Source: Camelus bactrianus
Taxonomy: Eukaryota; Chordata; Mammalia; Artiodactyla; Camelidae
Length of the DNA stretch: 64,000 nt
Assembly (NCBI RefSeq): GCF_048773025.1
Contig: NW_027413959.1
Coordinates: 4,650,001-4,714,000 of the forward strand
Reading direction: 5' to 3'
Position numbers and translations under genes: made by a program. This document shows, piece after piece, positions 20,500 through 32,400 of this stretch. The notes beneath the pieces are model-generated. The model had not been told where the DNA came from. It did not search any database and was given only the letters and a program-made list of their open reading frames with translations. Position 1 is the stretch's first letter; each line of letters opens with the position of its first letter.

Positions 20500-23400
20500 C
20501 TTTTAAAAAACATTTTATCTTGAAATAATTTTAAACTAATAAAAGTGGCAAAAATAATACAGAAATTTTTCATTTATCCTTCACCCAGCTTCTCCTAATG
20601 TTAACATCTCACAAACCATGATACATGTATCAAAATTAAGAAATTAATAGAAGTATGATACCCTTGACTACTGACTTTTTAAAAAATTTCACCGTTTTCC
20701 CCACTAATGTTCTTTTTCTATTCCGGGATCAAACCCTGGATACCACATTGCATTGAGCTGGTCCTGTCTTTTTATTGTTCCTATAATCTGGACAATCCCT
20801 CAGTCTTTCCTCATTTTGTGTGACCTTGACAGTTTTGAAGAGTACTAATCAATTATTTTGTGGAACGTCTCCCAGTGTGGGTTTGCCTTATGTTTTCTCA
20901 TGGTCAGACTGGAGTTATAGATTTCTCATCACATCGTATTAGGGGGGACATGATATCAACATGACTTATTTCTCATCATATTAAACTTGATCACTTATTG
21001 CAGGGTGGTCTCTGCCAGATTTCTCCTTTATAAAATTACTAATTTTTCCCTTTCCATACTCCATTCCTTAGAAGCCAGTCATTCAACCCAGCTCACAAGC
21101 AAGAGGAGAGGGATTAAGCTCTACCTCCTGGATGAAGGAGTATCAAAAAATCTGTGGACATATGTTAAAGCCACTATAGTAATTAATCAATATTTAGGGG
21201 GAGATACTTTGAGAAAGCTATGTAACTATTCTGTTTCTCCTTAAAGTATTGCCCCCTAATGTTGGCATTCACCAGTGAACCTTACCTGTAGCAATCATTG
21301 CTGTGGAGTTCTAATGCGGATTCTCTAGTTCCATAATTCCTTCTACATTTATTACTGATAATTCTCCTATAAGAAAGATCTCGCCCTTCTTCCACATGTA
21401 TTTGTTATTCGATCATTTATTTAGATCAGTATGAACCCATGGATACTTAGTTAACTCTTTGGGTTAGACTCCAATGCTATAATTATATAGTTATTTACCT
21501 TGCTGCTCAAATTATTCTAGCTTTGGCAATTGAGAACTCTTTCAAGTTGGCTTCTGTGTCCTTCTGACGTGTCCTCATCCCTTTTCTTGCATTTTCCCTG
21601 CCCCATTTTCCCTGTCCCAGCCCTAGAACTGTCATTTCCTCAGGAAGCCCTGGCTCTTTTGATTGGAGAGTGATACTTATAAACTATAATGTGGGTGCAG
21701 GGTGTGCTCATTCCTACTGGAGTGTCCCTGCTCCTAGGACCCCTCAGCAGACAGAGCTAGGATAGGAGATATATATTAATATTCATATATGTATAAGTGT
21801 GTATTAATCCATATATGTACTTATTTCTATATCTATCTATATGTGTATATGTGCGTTTGTATATATGTACACGTATACATACATATATGTATGAGTTCAT
21901 ACTGGTGTCTCTGATTCCAGTCCAGCACCATAGGTTTTATTCTTCTAACTTCCCACCTTGGTTATTTGTAAGTTCTTTCTCTGACTGTGAGAAACCTGGC
22001 TCTCATCATCTATCCACTATCCATTTACTTATTTGTTCAAGCCTAGTGTAGTTTCAGAATGGCCAACCTGTATCCTTGTGAGAAACAAATTTACTGACTG
22101 GGGCACATAGTTTATATATAGTTTTGTTTGCTTTTCGCCTTACAGCATCAATTCAAAATATTGTTTTCCGAAGTTACTTAGGTTGGCTACCTTTTCCCCC
22201 ATCCCTTTCAGCAAGGTTACCTTATACATTTGTAATACAGGTAGATTCATTTGTGATGGTCTGCATTCCATCCTAGTTTCTCCTGAAATCCTTTTTGATA
22301 TTTTGAATTTGCATAAAGTAAAGGTCACTCTTTGCGCTGTAGAGTTCTGTGGATTTTGAAAAATGTAGTCGTGTATCCAGCACCATCGTACCAGAGAGAA
22401 CAGTCCCAGCGCCCTGCCAGTTCCCTTGGGCAGCTGTTTGTACTCAGTCACTCCTCCCACCCTGACCCCCAACAGTCTCTGATGTGTTTTCCACATCTAC
22501 ATTTTTGCCTTTCCAGACTATCATATAAATGGAATTATACAGCATGTGGTATTTTCTATCTGGCTTTTTTCACTTTGCAAAATACATTTATGATTAATCC
22601 ATGTTGTTATGTGGATTAATGGCTCATTCGTTTTTATCACTGAATAATGTTGCATTGGGTGGATAGACCACAGTTTGTTTATACATTCATCTACTCAATG
22701 ATATCTTTTATTTTTGCTTCCAGCTTTTGGCAATTATGAATAAAGTTACTATAAACATCCACATACAGGTTTTTGTGTATACGTAGGTGTTCAGTTCACT
22801 TGAGTATCTAAGAGTGACATTGTTGGTTATATGGCAAGTATATGTTTAAATGCATAAGAAACTGCCAAACTGTCTTCCAAAGTGTCTGTAACATTTTATA
22901 TTCCCAACAGCAATGATTTAGAATTGTTACTCCACATCCTTTCCACATGAATTGTTGTCTTTTTAAAAATTTTAGCTAAATAGGTGTGTAGTAATTCTCA
23001 CCAAGGTTTTAATTTGTATCTGCCTAATGGCTGATGAATATCTTTTTATGTGTTTATTTGCTTATATCATCTTTGATGAAGTTTCAGCTTACGCCTGTTG
23101 CCCATTTTTCAGTTGGGTAGTTGTTTTCTTACTATAGAGTTTTGAGCATTCTTTACATATTCTGTATTCAAGTCATTTGTTGGATATGTGGTTTACAGAT
23201 ATTTTCTCTCAATCTGTCATTTGTCTTTTCACTTTTTTTGACAGTTGTCTTTGACAAAGCAAAAGTTTTTAATTTTGACAAAGTCCAATTTATCATTTTT
23301 TAACCATGGTTGAGAATTCACCTCCTAGCCCCATGTCATCAAGATTTTCTCCTAAGTTATCTACTAAAAGTTTTATGTTCTTATGTTATACATCTAAATT

Positions 23401-23990
23401 TTTATTGGTTTTCAGCTAATCTTATATAAGATATGAGGTTTAGATTGAGTGGTTTTTTTGGGGTTTTTTTTTTTTTGCCTGTGGTTGTCCAATTGTTCCA
23501 GCACCATTTGTTGAAAAGACTATTCTTCTCCCATTGAATGCTTGTATTCCTTTGATAAAAGTCAGTTGGTCATACTTGTGTGGGTGTATTTCTGGGTTCT
23601 CAGCTCTACTCCATTGGTCTATGTGTTTATTCCTCTGCCAGTAACACACTGTCTTGAGTATTAGCTATCTATATAGTAAGTCTTAAAATTAGGTAGAATG
23701 ATTCCTCCACTTTATTCTTCTTTTTCAAAATTGCTTTGGCTATTTTAGTTCCTTTACCTTTCCATATATATTTTAAAGTCCCCTCGTCTATATCTATGAA
23801 ATGATCCTGCTGGGATTTTGCTAGGAATTGTGTTAAACCTGTATATGAATCTTTACTATGTAGAGTGTTCTCATTCAGGAACATAGTGGGTCTCTCCATT
23901 CATTTAGGTTTTTTGAGTTCTTTCTGTGGTATTTTTTAGTTTTCAGAATATAGATTCTGTGTATTTTTAATCTGATTTATACCTAATTAT
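20500..23990 (-). mobile_element. Long old L1 (antisense): 3' UTR and ORF2
   Basis: About 3.5 kb reads as an antisense L1M. Positions 20500-21450 match an old L1 3' UTR ('cacccagcttctcctaatgt', 'tccactactc'-type blocks and 'taccacattgcattgagctg'). Positions 22330-23985 match antisense ORF2 ('caccatttgttgaaaagact', 'cagctctactccattggtct', 'ttttcaaaattgctttggct', 'gatcctgctgggattttgct'). The middle part (about 21500-22300) is less certain and may include a second fragment. All reading frames are broken. Confidence 0.72.
21765..21900. repeat. AT-rich TATG/TA-type simple repeat
   Basis: An imperfect alternating purine-pyrimidine run ('atatatgtatgagttcat', 'tatctatctatatgtgtata') lies inside the L1 3' UTR region. 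Confidence 0.75.
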
Positions 23991-23994
23991 AAAA

Positions 23995-24510
23995 ATAGAG
24001 CAGGATGTTGGAGGTGGGTGTTAAAATTTCAGGTAGGGTAGTCAAAGTGATGTTTGAGAAAAGACTTGAAAGACATGACAGAAGAGTGAAGGTCAGTGAA
24101 GATCTAGGAGAGAAGATCAGTCCCAGTAGTGCAGAAGCTTTGGCAGTGCAGAAGCTCTAAGGGGGGAGCGTTCTAGGCTTGGGGATTCCAAGGAAGCTGG
24201 GTGAGCGGGATAGGGTGAGTGAAAGAGGGAGTGGTAGGGCAGGCCGCCACAGAAACAATGGAGGGGCAGGGCTATACAGAACCTTCTAGATCAGGCCTTC
24301 CAAGAGACTTCCGCTTTGATCTCAAGTGAAACGGTGAGCCCCCAGAGGAATCTGTGCAGAGGAGGGCCATGAGCTGACTTTGACATAGAGAAGCCCTCTG
24401 GCAGCTGTGTTGAGAATGGACTGTAAGTGATCAAGGATGGAAGAAGCAAAATTAGTTTAGGGGACTCTTGCAGTAAACCAGAAGTGGCTGGACTCTGAAG
24501 AGGTTGTGCA
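23995..24510 (-). mobile_element. L2 LINE fragment (antisense)
   Basis: Antisense L2 order: 'agggtagtcaaagtgatgtt', 'gagaaaagacttgaaagaca', 'agggctatacagaaccttct', 'gccatgagctgactttgaca', and 'gcagctgtgttgagaatgga' followed by 'ctgtaagtgatcaaggatgg'. Confidence 0.68.
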
Positions 24511-26184
24511 TTCAACAAATAAGCATTGACTAATGGGGGAGGCTATAAGAAGTTATCAGTATTGCCACCAAAACTCAGGCAATGACCTGGTAAGTGACAA
24601 CAGTGAAACCAAATTTGGAAAGGAAAAGTACATTACAACAGCATGAATAAACCATCCAATTGCAAGTGTTAAAACCTAATTAGTATTCAGTTTATCACAC
24701 CTAAGGTGCAGACAGCAGCATGTGGGAAGCCTAGGGTGCTGTCGGCCCCAGACTCTTTGCTTGGGTTAAGAGCAGAGTCGCTATTGTCTGCAGTGGGTCT
24801 CCACAGAAATATACCTGGCATGTCTGCTTAGCTTTGCAAAATCATAAGGGCTCAGTATGAGAAATTAGGCAGTTGATTGGGCTGCAATAGTGCTGCACCA
24901 TTGGTTTACTCCTTAAGAAAACCACAACTGGAATTAAACAGAGGCAATCCTGTTAATTTGAGAAGAGAAGCAGAATTGTACTTAGCTTTGTGTCTGCTAC
25001 TCAGCTGATGATATGTGGTCCCCAATCACACCTCTAGTTTTTGATGTGTGCATTCATAAATGCTTGTCATGGGGCCTGATATAATTAAATGGATTTTCAA
25101 ATGTTTTCCGAGGTACATTGCCCCTCCATCCTCAGAGTGCTATGACCATTATACTGTAGATCCTCATTAGGCAAAAGCTTACAAATCTTCAGTGACTTCA
25201 TAAGGATGGATTATAAAATTAAAGCAGGGTTTTTAATGTTGAAACTTATGAGCTGTAATTTTATTAGGGCATATTTTTCTTCCTCCTACTGCACATATCT
25301 GCAAATAGCATATACTCTTTGTATAATCCCAGTACTAGTTATAGACTATTTACTTGTTTTAAAAAGTAATTTAGACCGGAATGAATAACTGTACCTTAAT
25401 GTATATAAAATATGTTGCAGTTATTCCTTTGATTAGTTCATCTTTTTTTTTTGGCATGAAATTATCCATAGGTGACTTAAAACCTAATGGAAGCCTCCTG
25501 AAATACTGAAATTATAAATACAGATTCTCATGCTTGTTATAGAGTCATTGGATAATACCATCTTAGAGGTAGAAAGACACTTAACTCTTATCTAGACACA
25601 TATTTTCCAAAGGAACACATTCTTTCCCCAGCTTCCCTAAGGATTGGGCATCAAGCCTCTGTTCATACATCTTCATCAATGGGGAGCTCACTACATTTTG
25701 GAACAACCCAGTCTTCTATCAAATCTGTCCCACCAGCCTTTCTACTTACTGGTCCCACTGGAATAAATCAGATAGGGTGCCCAACCATCTGGAAGCCAAC
25801 CTGGCTCAGAGTCACACAGGATGCTCTTTGAGTGTGGACAGGAAACCAAATAATGCAAATACACTAAAGTCTTTGGGTGCCCCTACACAGCCTGCCTCTC
25901 CAAGTATAAATCAGCCAGGTGTATTTGCTTGAATGTTCTGAATCCTTGCCTTCCATTCTGTCTCCCCATACTGTAGTTGACAAATTGCTAGCTGTTTTAT
26001 TTGATAGCAGTGAAATTAGACAAGTAAATATCCTATTTGATTAATAAGGCGATATAACTGGCCCACAGGTAGTTAGGGTAAAGTTACCTTAGACTTCTCG
26101 GGGGCTGAACTGGATCAATTAATCAACCATTTGATGGTCAGTGACTGACCATCAGGAATAAATGCTACTTTGCATAGTTTGGGT
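24511..26184. other. Long unique stretch with one possible ancient repeat
   Basis: Positions 24560-25550 have no recognised repeat. About 25555-25770 ('atggggagctcactacattt', 'ctacttactggtcccactgg') resembles an ancient CR1/L3-class LINE, but only weakly. No exon is supported. Confidence 0.4.
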
Positions 26185-26440
26185 TCATTTAATAATAGCT
26201 GATATTTATTTATTGCTTATTATGTGCAAGATGATGTGTTAAGCATTAAGTTATTTAATTCTCATAACAAGTTTGTTATGGGAGTTTCATGATTCACATT
26301 TTACAGATGAAAAACTGAATGTTCAGAGAGGTCAAGTGACTTGCCCTGGGTCACACAGCCAGTAAATACCAGACACAAGATTAAAATATGAATCTGTCTC
26401 ACTGCAAAAGTTCAATCTGTTGGCCTTTACATAATCTGTA
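26185..26440 (-). repeat. Near-full-length MIR SINE (antisense)
   Basis: 'tttattgcttattatgtgca', 'acattttacagatgaaaaac', 'gaggtcaagtgacttgccct' and 'gggtcacacagccagtaaat' are consecutive antisense MIR blocks. Confidence 0.87.
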
Positions 26441-27916
26441 GTGGTGTATGGGGTGCAATACTAGGCTTGCAACATCAGGCTTAAGGCTTTCATCATGCAA
26501 GTCCGTGGAGAGGGTGGAGGTGGAGAGTTCTGCTGGGTAAGTAGCCGAGACGGAGTTAGTTCATTATTAACTATTCTGCTTTCACTCACTCTCAATGTCA
26601 TTACCCAGGACCTGCTAGGGCATCATTTCCATTCCCACTTCCCCATTACTGGATCTCATCCTTAACAAAACAACATTCTCTCTGGATTCCAAAATATGCA
26701 CCATATGATAGGATAAGCAAATTCACCCCGATGTGTGAACAAGAGATGGCTAGGGCACACCTGACTCAGAATCTTCCTTCCCCTTCCTGGTCACATGTTC
26801 TTACTTAATGGAAGACCTGGATTCAGGCCTCCGTGTTAGGAATCTAACCTTGAACAATGACTGAAATGGTGGGGGGATTAGGTCAGGGTGACTGCCCAGC
26901 AAGCAGGTGGAGGAGATACATTGGATTAGATATGACCTTGGGAGCCTTCACTGACTGGAGCTCTTCGTAGAGCTAATTCTATAGATGCTTGATCAAAGGC
27001 ATCAGTTAAGAACTTGGATGTCACATCCACTTTGCATGAGAAGATAACTTCATGTGCAGAGTTTGGGCAGTATTTTCATCTGTGGTAAAGTCACTGATCA
27101 AGCCACTTAACCAGTTCAGTCAGGTCCTTTGGAATCCCTGCCACAAGAAGTGAATAATAATGAATAAAATGCTAATTTCTTGCTTACAGTGTAAAAGATA
27201 AGGGGTGTGTGTGTGTACTTAAATACATTTCAGATAAGAAGATAACCAGAGTACTATCACAGAATTCTAGGGTGTGCTGGCTGTAAAGTGATATACTAAA
27301 TATTGCTCTAAAGTAAATATATACTAAATATTACAATTTTCAGTTGTAATGTGTGAAATAGATTAAGTATGTACTTTTATCAACAGCAGTACAAAATGCA
27401 AAGCTTTTGGAAGAACAATAAGAAATATTTGGTGTTAGTGAAGAGAGAACCCTTTAAAGGAAATCATAGGTATAGGGGACTCTATCTCACCAAAGATCTG
27501 TTTCAGAAGGTTAAAGTTTGCTTTTTGCAGTTGATTCCATATGGAGAACTGTCTTCTGGGAATTGTTCTCATGTTGTTCCAAAGTGAGCAAAGGGGGAAA
27601 TGTAGAAAGTAGTATTCTAAAGAAGCAGAGCGATATAGAAATGATAAATCAAGCGGAGTAGATGGAATTAGTTTAGCAGACAACACACTTTAGCTTGACT
27701 GTCCAGTCTGCACAGTGGATATCTCTAGATACTTTATTATGACTACACACTATAACATAATTAAAGGTTCACTCTAGTGTTTTTCAAAAATGATACAGTT
27801 ACCCATTTGGGGTTTCCATCCAGAATGGATTAGTATTAGAGCTCCATTCTTAAAATAAACAGAAGAGCCAAAATAATTTTTGTTCAAGGGACACTAACTT
27901 TGTTCCAATGCTATAG
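26441..27916. other. Unique sequence, nothing recognised
   Basis: No repeat is recognised except a short GT run near 27205-27216. Opposed 72- and 83-codon frames at 27369-27686 overlap and lack splice support. Confidence 0.4.
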
Positions 27917-28377
27917 TGTCTGTATTAATTTCCTTGGGTTGCCATAACACATCCCTGCAAACTTGCTGGCTTAAAACAATATACATGTATTGTCTCACAG
28001 TACTAGAGGCTAGAGGTCTGAAATCCAGGTGTTGGCAGGGCCGTGCTCCTCTGAAGCCTTTAGGGGAAGAGGTTTCCTTCCTCTTGCCAGCAATCCCTGG
28101 TGTGCCTTGGCTTGGAAGTGCCTCACTCTGACCTCTACCTCTGTCATCATATGGCCTTTTCCTCTATGTGTCTGTGTTCCTGTGTCTGCATTTCCACTCC
28201 TCTTATAAGAATACCAGTCATTGGATTTAGGGCCCACAGTAATCTAGCATGACCTCGTCTTAACTTGATTACATCTACGAAGACCTGATTTCCAAAAAAG
28301 TTCATAATTATAGGTACTGTGGGTTAGGACTTCAACGTACCTTTTGGGGAGACACAATTCAGTCTACTACAGTGTCC
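27917..28377 (-). mobile_element. ERVL-MaLR LTR (MLT1-type), antisense fossil
   Basis: The reverse of an MLT1-type LTR: 'gtattaatttccttgggttg', 'ggcttaaaacaatatacatg', 'tcacagtactagaggctaga', 'cttataagaataccagtcat', 'tggatttagggcccacagta' and the closing 'ggggagacacaattcagtct'. It is a solo LTR, close to full length. Confidence 0.78.
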
Positions 28378-28671
28378 TATAAAAGCACTGTATTTTTGAA
28401 AACCTCTTTTTTAACGAGATGCCAACCAACTGCACTTCAAGGATGGTTTATCAGCAGGACAGGCTTCAGAAACTTGAATGAGAAATTAACAAAGGGCATA
28501 ACCAAGAACTGAAATACTCTCTCCTAACTGAAAAATCATCTTCCTTCCCACCACCTCTGCTGCCAGATTTACCCCTTAAGGTTAGTGGACAGAGCAGGTA
28601 ACATCTTCCAAGTGACCACACATCCCATCCCTGAGCTTCACCTTATCCCAATTTCTCACACCATCCCTGGT
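28378..28671. other. Unique sequence
   Basis: Nothing recognised. Confidence 0.35.
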
Positions 28672-28830
28672 TAATAGCACTGGCTCTAGAGTCTTATTAT
28701 TTAGGTTCAAATTCCAGCCACCCACCCCCAACATGTGCTAACTGGCTCTGTATCTCAGTACCAACTACGGCAAACTGGAGGGGCTGGCACAATTTCCTTA
28801 GTCAAGTTTCTTATAACTTGTTTAGTGAAT
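28672..28830 (+). repeat. MIR SINE (sense)
   Basis: 'ttaatagcactggctctaga', 'gtcttattatttaggttcaa' and 'attccagccacc' match the sense MIR 5' half. The later blocks are weak. Confidence 0.55.
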
Positions 28831-31021
28831 TCCATCATTTGGTGACAAGCTCACTGCCACAACCCTGCTATCTTTGGGACACTATTTTTTAATGTTTTCA
28901 TCGGAAGAAAAATATACTTTTTGATGCATTACATTCCTTTATTCATATGTGACTGGATGTCTAGCTCTGCATTTTAAACCTATTGTTCAGCATGGGGTCG
29001 GGCCCATTGACCTTTACAGCCTTGTGGAAATCAGCATAAGAATGTTTTCTGGGAGTTCTTGTTTCTAAATATTATTTTTGAAAGTGCTGGATGTTTCAAC
29101 TGATCTTTGGCTTAAACTCTGGCAGTCTTATCTTTTATGTCCTCTTTTGCTCTTGTGGATGCGTTAGGGTAATTATTCTGAGAAGATTGTCATAACACAG
29201 CAAAGGGTTTAGAATAACTCTGTTTATCTCCCTTAGAGTGAGAGGGGAAAGGTCTTGGGAGAGAATTAACAATGTCCTATAGCTGCTTGCAGGGGAGATC
29301 AAACAAATTGATAGCGATCTTGTTTTTACTGCAAGATAGAACCAAATTTATAAAGATGAACGCAAGCTGCAAAGGCTCAGACCAGATGTAGCGGGTGTTC
29401 TGTGTGGATCTGGGACGTTCATTAGCACAGGATGGGAATTCAGAGACGAGATGGGTGGCCAGCAGGCTTATTGGGAAAATGCATTTATGGGTGAGAATTT
29501 ATAGGCAGTAGCAGAGTATATTTGCTTTTGTCTCCGTTGTGAAATTATTCTGACCAGTTTTGAAAGTCACTGGCTTCCATCTGCATCTCAAGAGGATTCT
29601 TCAGGCCACTTTGAAAGGAGCTTTATCTCGTTCTTCTCCCAGGTCACTGAAGATAAAATGGGACAAATCATCACTCCATGGCACCAGCGTGTGTATTAGA
29701 AAAGAAGAAGTTTCCCTTTAATAAAACAAGAAAGCACCAATATTTTCTCAGAAGAAATCACTATTTTCATTTTTAATGCATTCTGATAAAGTTGCAGAAA
29801 ATTCAGGGCTTTCTTTGCTTCCCCTCCGGTCAGTCGGGGTCCTTGACTATTATTTCCAGGGCTTTGGTGGAGCTCTTCTCCACCTCCAGGCCTCTCAAAG
29901 AACCCGGCCTCTACCCAGGGAACCCTAGTTTACTTATAAAGCACACCATGCAATGAAGGCTTGACGTCTAGGACAGAAGTGGCATGAATGTCCCCACAAT
30001 TCACTGTAGATATTGTAGGAAGAAAAGGGTTCTCATTTCAAACCAAGCCTTGCACCTGGTGGTGGGGAGAAGCAACAACTTCCAGAGACCCAGGTAGGGA
30101 GGCAGGTGGCCAGGCTTCCTCCCCCAGCTCTCACCGACGCCCAGTGTGACCACGAGCAGGCAAGCGTCAGTTTCCCAGTCTCTAATATGAATAGGTTTGG
30201 TAAATGAAATAGAAGGTGCTTTCTTGCTGTAAAGTTGACGTGCGGCTGGTGCCCCGATGTGGCTTCTTGGATCCGCTTCCATGGCCCTGTCCCACACTTC
30301 TGCAGTACACATTTCTAAGTTACTCCCCTCCTCTGTTCCTTACCTTTCTCAGCATTTTGCTGTTTCTCTTTGTTTTCCCAACCCCTTTTCTTCCCTTACC
30401 CTTCACCCTAAATTTGGGGTAGGGACGTTCCCTTCAGGCTCTGTTTAATGTTCAGGTGGCATTTTGCTCTAACGAGGCTATTGAGCTCTGTTCTTTAGGC
30501 AAAGCAGACTTTATTTCAAATAAAAGGTTCTGATATGTTCAGGACGCTCTGGTATCAGCGGAATGTGAAGAGACAGCCTAAAGATGCTACAGTAGCATTT
30601 CAACGTGGGAGTCAGGGAGCCCTTCACAAGGCCGCTGGCATTGTGTCCGCTGTCAGCAGTCTCCCTAAGCTCACTGTCACCCCAACTCCAGGGATTTTCC
30701 CAGGGCAAGAGAGACAGGCTAATTGTATGGGATTCTTCTCTGAAACCAAGAGTGTAAGGTTGCTCCGTCTAGAAGCTCCAGGGGCCTCTGCACCTCAGGA
30801 GCTCCTTGGACAGACATGATGGCCTGGCCATCTCCACAAGCCTCCCAGCCTTGGTGGGGCCACTACCAAGGACAGCTTGCTAATCTCTCTCTCTTTCTGC
30901 CTCACTGAGCAAATGGAATTCTGATTTCTTTCATCATTTGCATAGCAGATTTTTGTTGACTTTTAGGGTTTCAACAATCAAAGCCACTCTCTCCCCTCTG
31001 CTCTGGGACATTGGGAAATGA
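28831..31021. other. 2.2 kb of unique sequence, no gene seen
   Basis: No repeat is recognised. A 103-codon minus frame (30001-30312) and a 94-codon plus frame (30535-30819) exist, but I recognise no domain and see no consistent pair of splice sites around them. A conserved non-coding role is possible but not shown. Confidence 0.4.
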
Positions 31022-31195
31022 GTAACAGCTAACATGTATTTGCCAAGCGCTCAGTCCTTCCTCACGTCACAACTCCATGCAGCAGACGCTTGGAAGATCA
31101 ACCCTGTTTTGCAGCTGAGGAAGCCAGGGCATGGAGAAGTTCTGCGATTTGGCACAGCATATGCCACTGAGCAGTGAGCTGGACTGGGTGTCAAG
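31022..31195 (-). repeat. MIR SINE (antisense)
   Basis: 'acatgtatttgccaagcgct', 'gttttgcagctgaggaagcc' and 'ggcacagcatatgccactga' follow the antisense MIR order with clear divergence. Confidence 0.62.
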
Positions 31196-31748
31196 CCCAG
31201 GGAGCGTGGGCCAAAGCCTGGACATGGAGCCAGATGCCAGGGTCACTTTCGCTTTCCCATAGCTCCAAAACTGGCCATGGTGGAACTGGAATAAGAACAC
31301 ATGTCTTTGGGGCCAGTGCCCATGACCTCAGCCACCATGTCCTGCTGGGGCGTGGCGGAGAGAGGAAGGGGCTCACCAGGCCCTGCCATCTTTCTTGTGA
31401 TTCTGTTGCTAGAGGAATCGAAGTGTGTAGACTGCTAGACTCTGGAACATCACTCTGTAAAGGAGAAACCCCAAACTAAACGCATACCAAGAGAACGGCC
31501 AAATGAAAATAGCAGGGAAATTGTGATACCTAAAACCAGGGCTTGAGGCCAAAACTAATACAGTGGGAAAAAACTCAGTAAAATAGACTTTTAGCATTCA
31601 TACAATAAACTATCAAATAAACTTGGCAATTGTCATAGTATTTGGTTTCATTGAGAACACAGCCTGTTAGCAACAGGCAATAACTTAATCTATTAATTAA
31701 GTACAAAATTCAGTTCTCATAAAAACAGAATAATTAGCCCTTTCTTAC
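31196..31748. other. Unique sequence
   Basis: No repeat recognised. Overlapping frames of 61-101 codons lie on both strands around 31067-31479; none has supporting splice sites. Confidence 0.35.
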
Positions 31749-31917
31749 CTTCGTATATCTGCATCAGCAGATACGGGCATTTCTCAAGAAGGGAAATAAG
31801 GGGGTTCTTCCATCTGCATTGCTCACCACGGCTTCGCCACCGCAGCTTGGCGAGCTCAGCACTCAGGAGACTGAGTTTTCCTTCTGGATGCTTTTCTTGC
31901 AATGAGGATATGCTCAT
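31749..31917 (-). CDS. Candidate coding exon, unidentified gene
   Basis: On the minus strand this segment encodes 56 codons plus one base, then a near-ideal splice donor (GAAG|GTAAGAAA, GT at 31748-31747). The product begins MSISSLQEKHPEGKLSLLSA and later reads PLISLLEKCPYLLMQIYE: mixed, non-repetitive and plausible for a folded, leucine-rich helical protein. Codons are unbiased and include several CpG-bearing arginine codons. Upstream, 'tcatctactgtcgccagag' gives a weak acceptor (exon start 31917 or 31919). Alternatively the ATG, with G at -3, could be a start codon. The segment is not part of any repeat I know. I do not recognise the protein. No partner exon was found in the window, so chance or a pseudogene fragment is still possible. 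Confidence 0.33.
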
Positions 31918-32167
31918 CTCTGGCGACAGTAGATGACTCAGTTAAATTCACATTGCTTGATCAACCAAAGGTTCATATATTATAAGCAAGAGTCTTGCTG
32001 TGAATTTCTACTCCTTTGAACCCAACCAACCCCTGCCCCTCGAAAAGGTTCACATCAACACTTTAAGAAGCAAATCAAGCGATCATTAATTGGTAAAGTA
32101 GATAGTTACGTAGAACAAGACTGAAGGGACAAACATTTGAGGCTGGGGACAAACTGTGAAGGAAGGA

Positions 32168-32400
32168 TGGCCCCGTGGTTACGCACCGAGGACGTCAGAA
32201 AGACCTGGCTTCACAGTCAGACTCTTCCGCTTATTTATCTGCGGGGCCAGAGCTGGGCCACTTACTTGACATCTTGAAGCCTACTTCCCCTGCCTGTAGT
32301 TAATTATATGTCTGTCTTGTAGTACCATTGTTGTGAAGATTAAACAAGATAGTATGAAAGAGGGCCTTGCTTGGCTCAGAGCCTAGAAGCACAGTGGTGG
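32168..32400 (+). repeat. MIR SINE (sense)
   Basis: 'cccgtggttacgcaccgagg', 'agctgggccacttacttgac', 'gtagtaccattgttgtgaag' and 'attaaacaagatagtatgaa' follow the sense MIR order over nearly full length. Confidence 0.68.

Noticed and set aside
30001-30819. Frames of 103 (minus) and 94 (plus) codons in unique DNA
   Set aside because: No recognised domain, and no pair of splice sites or start context fits either frame.
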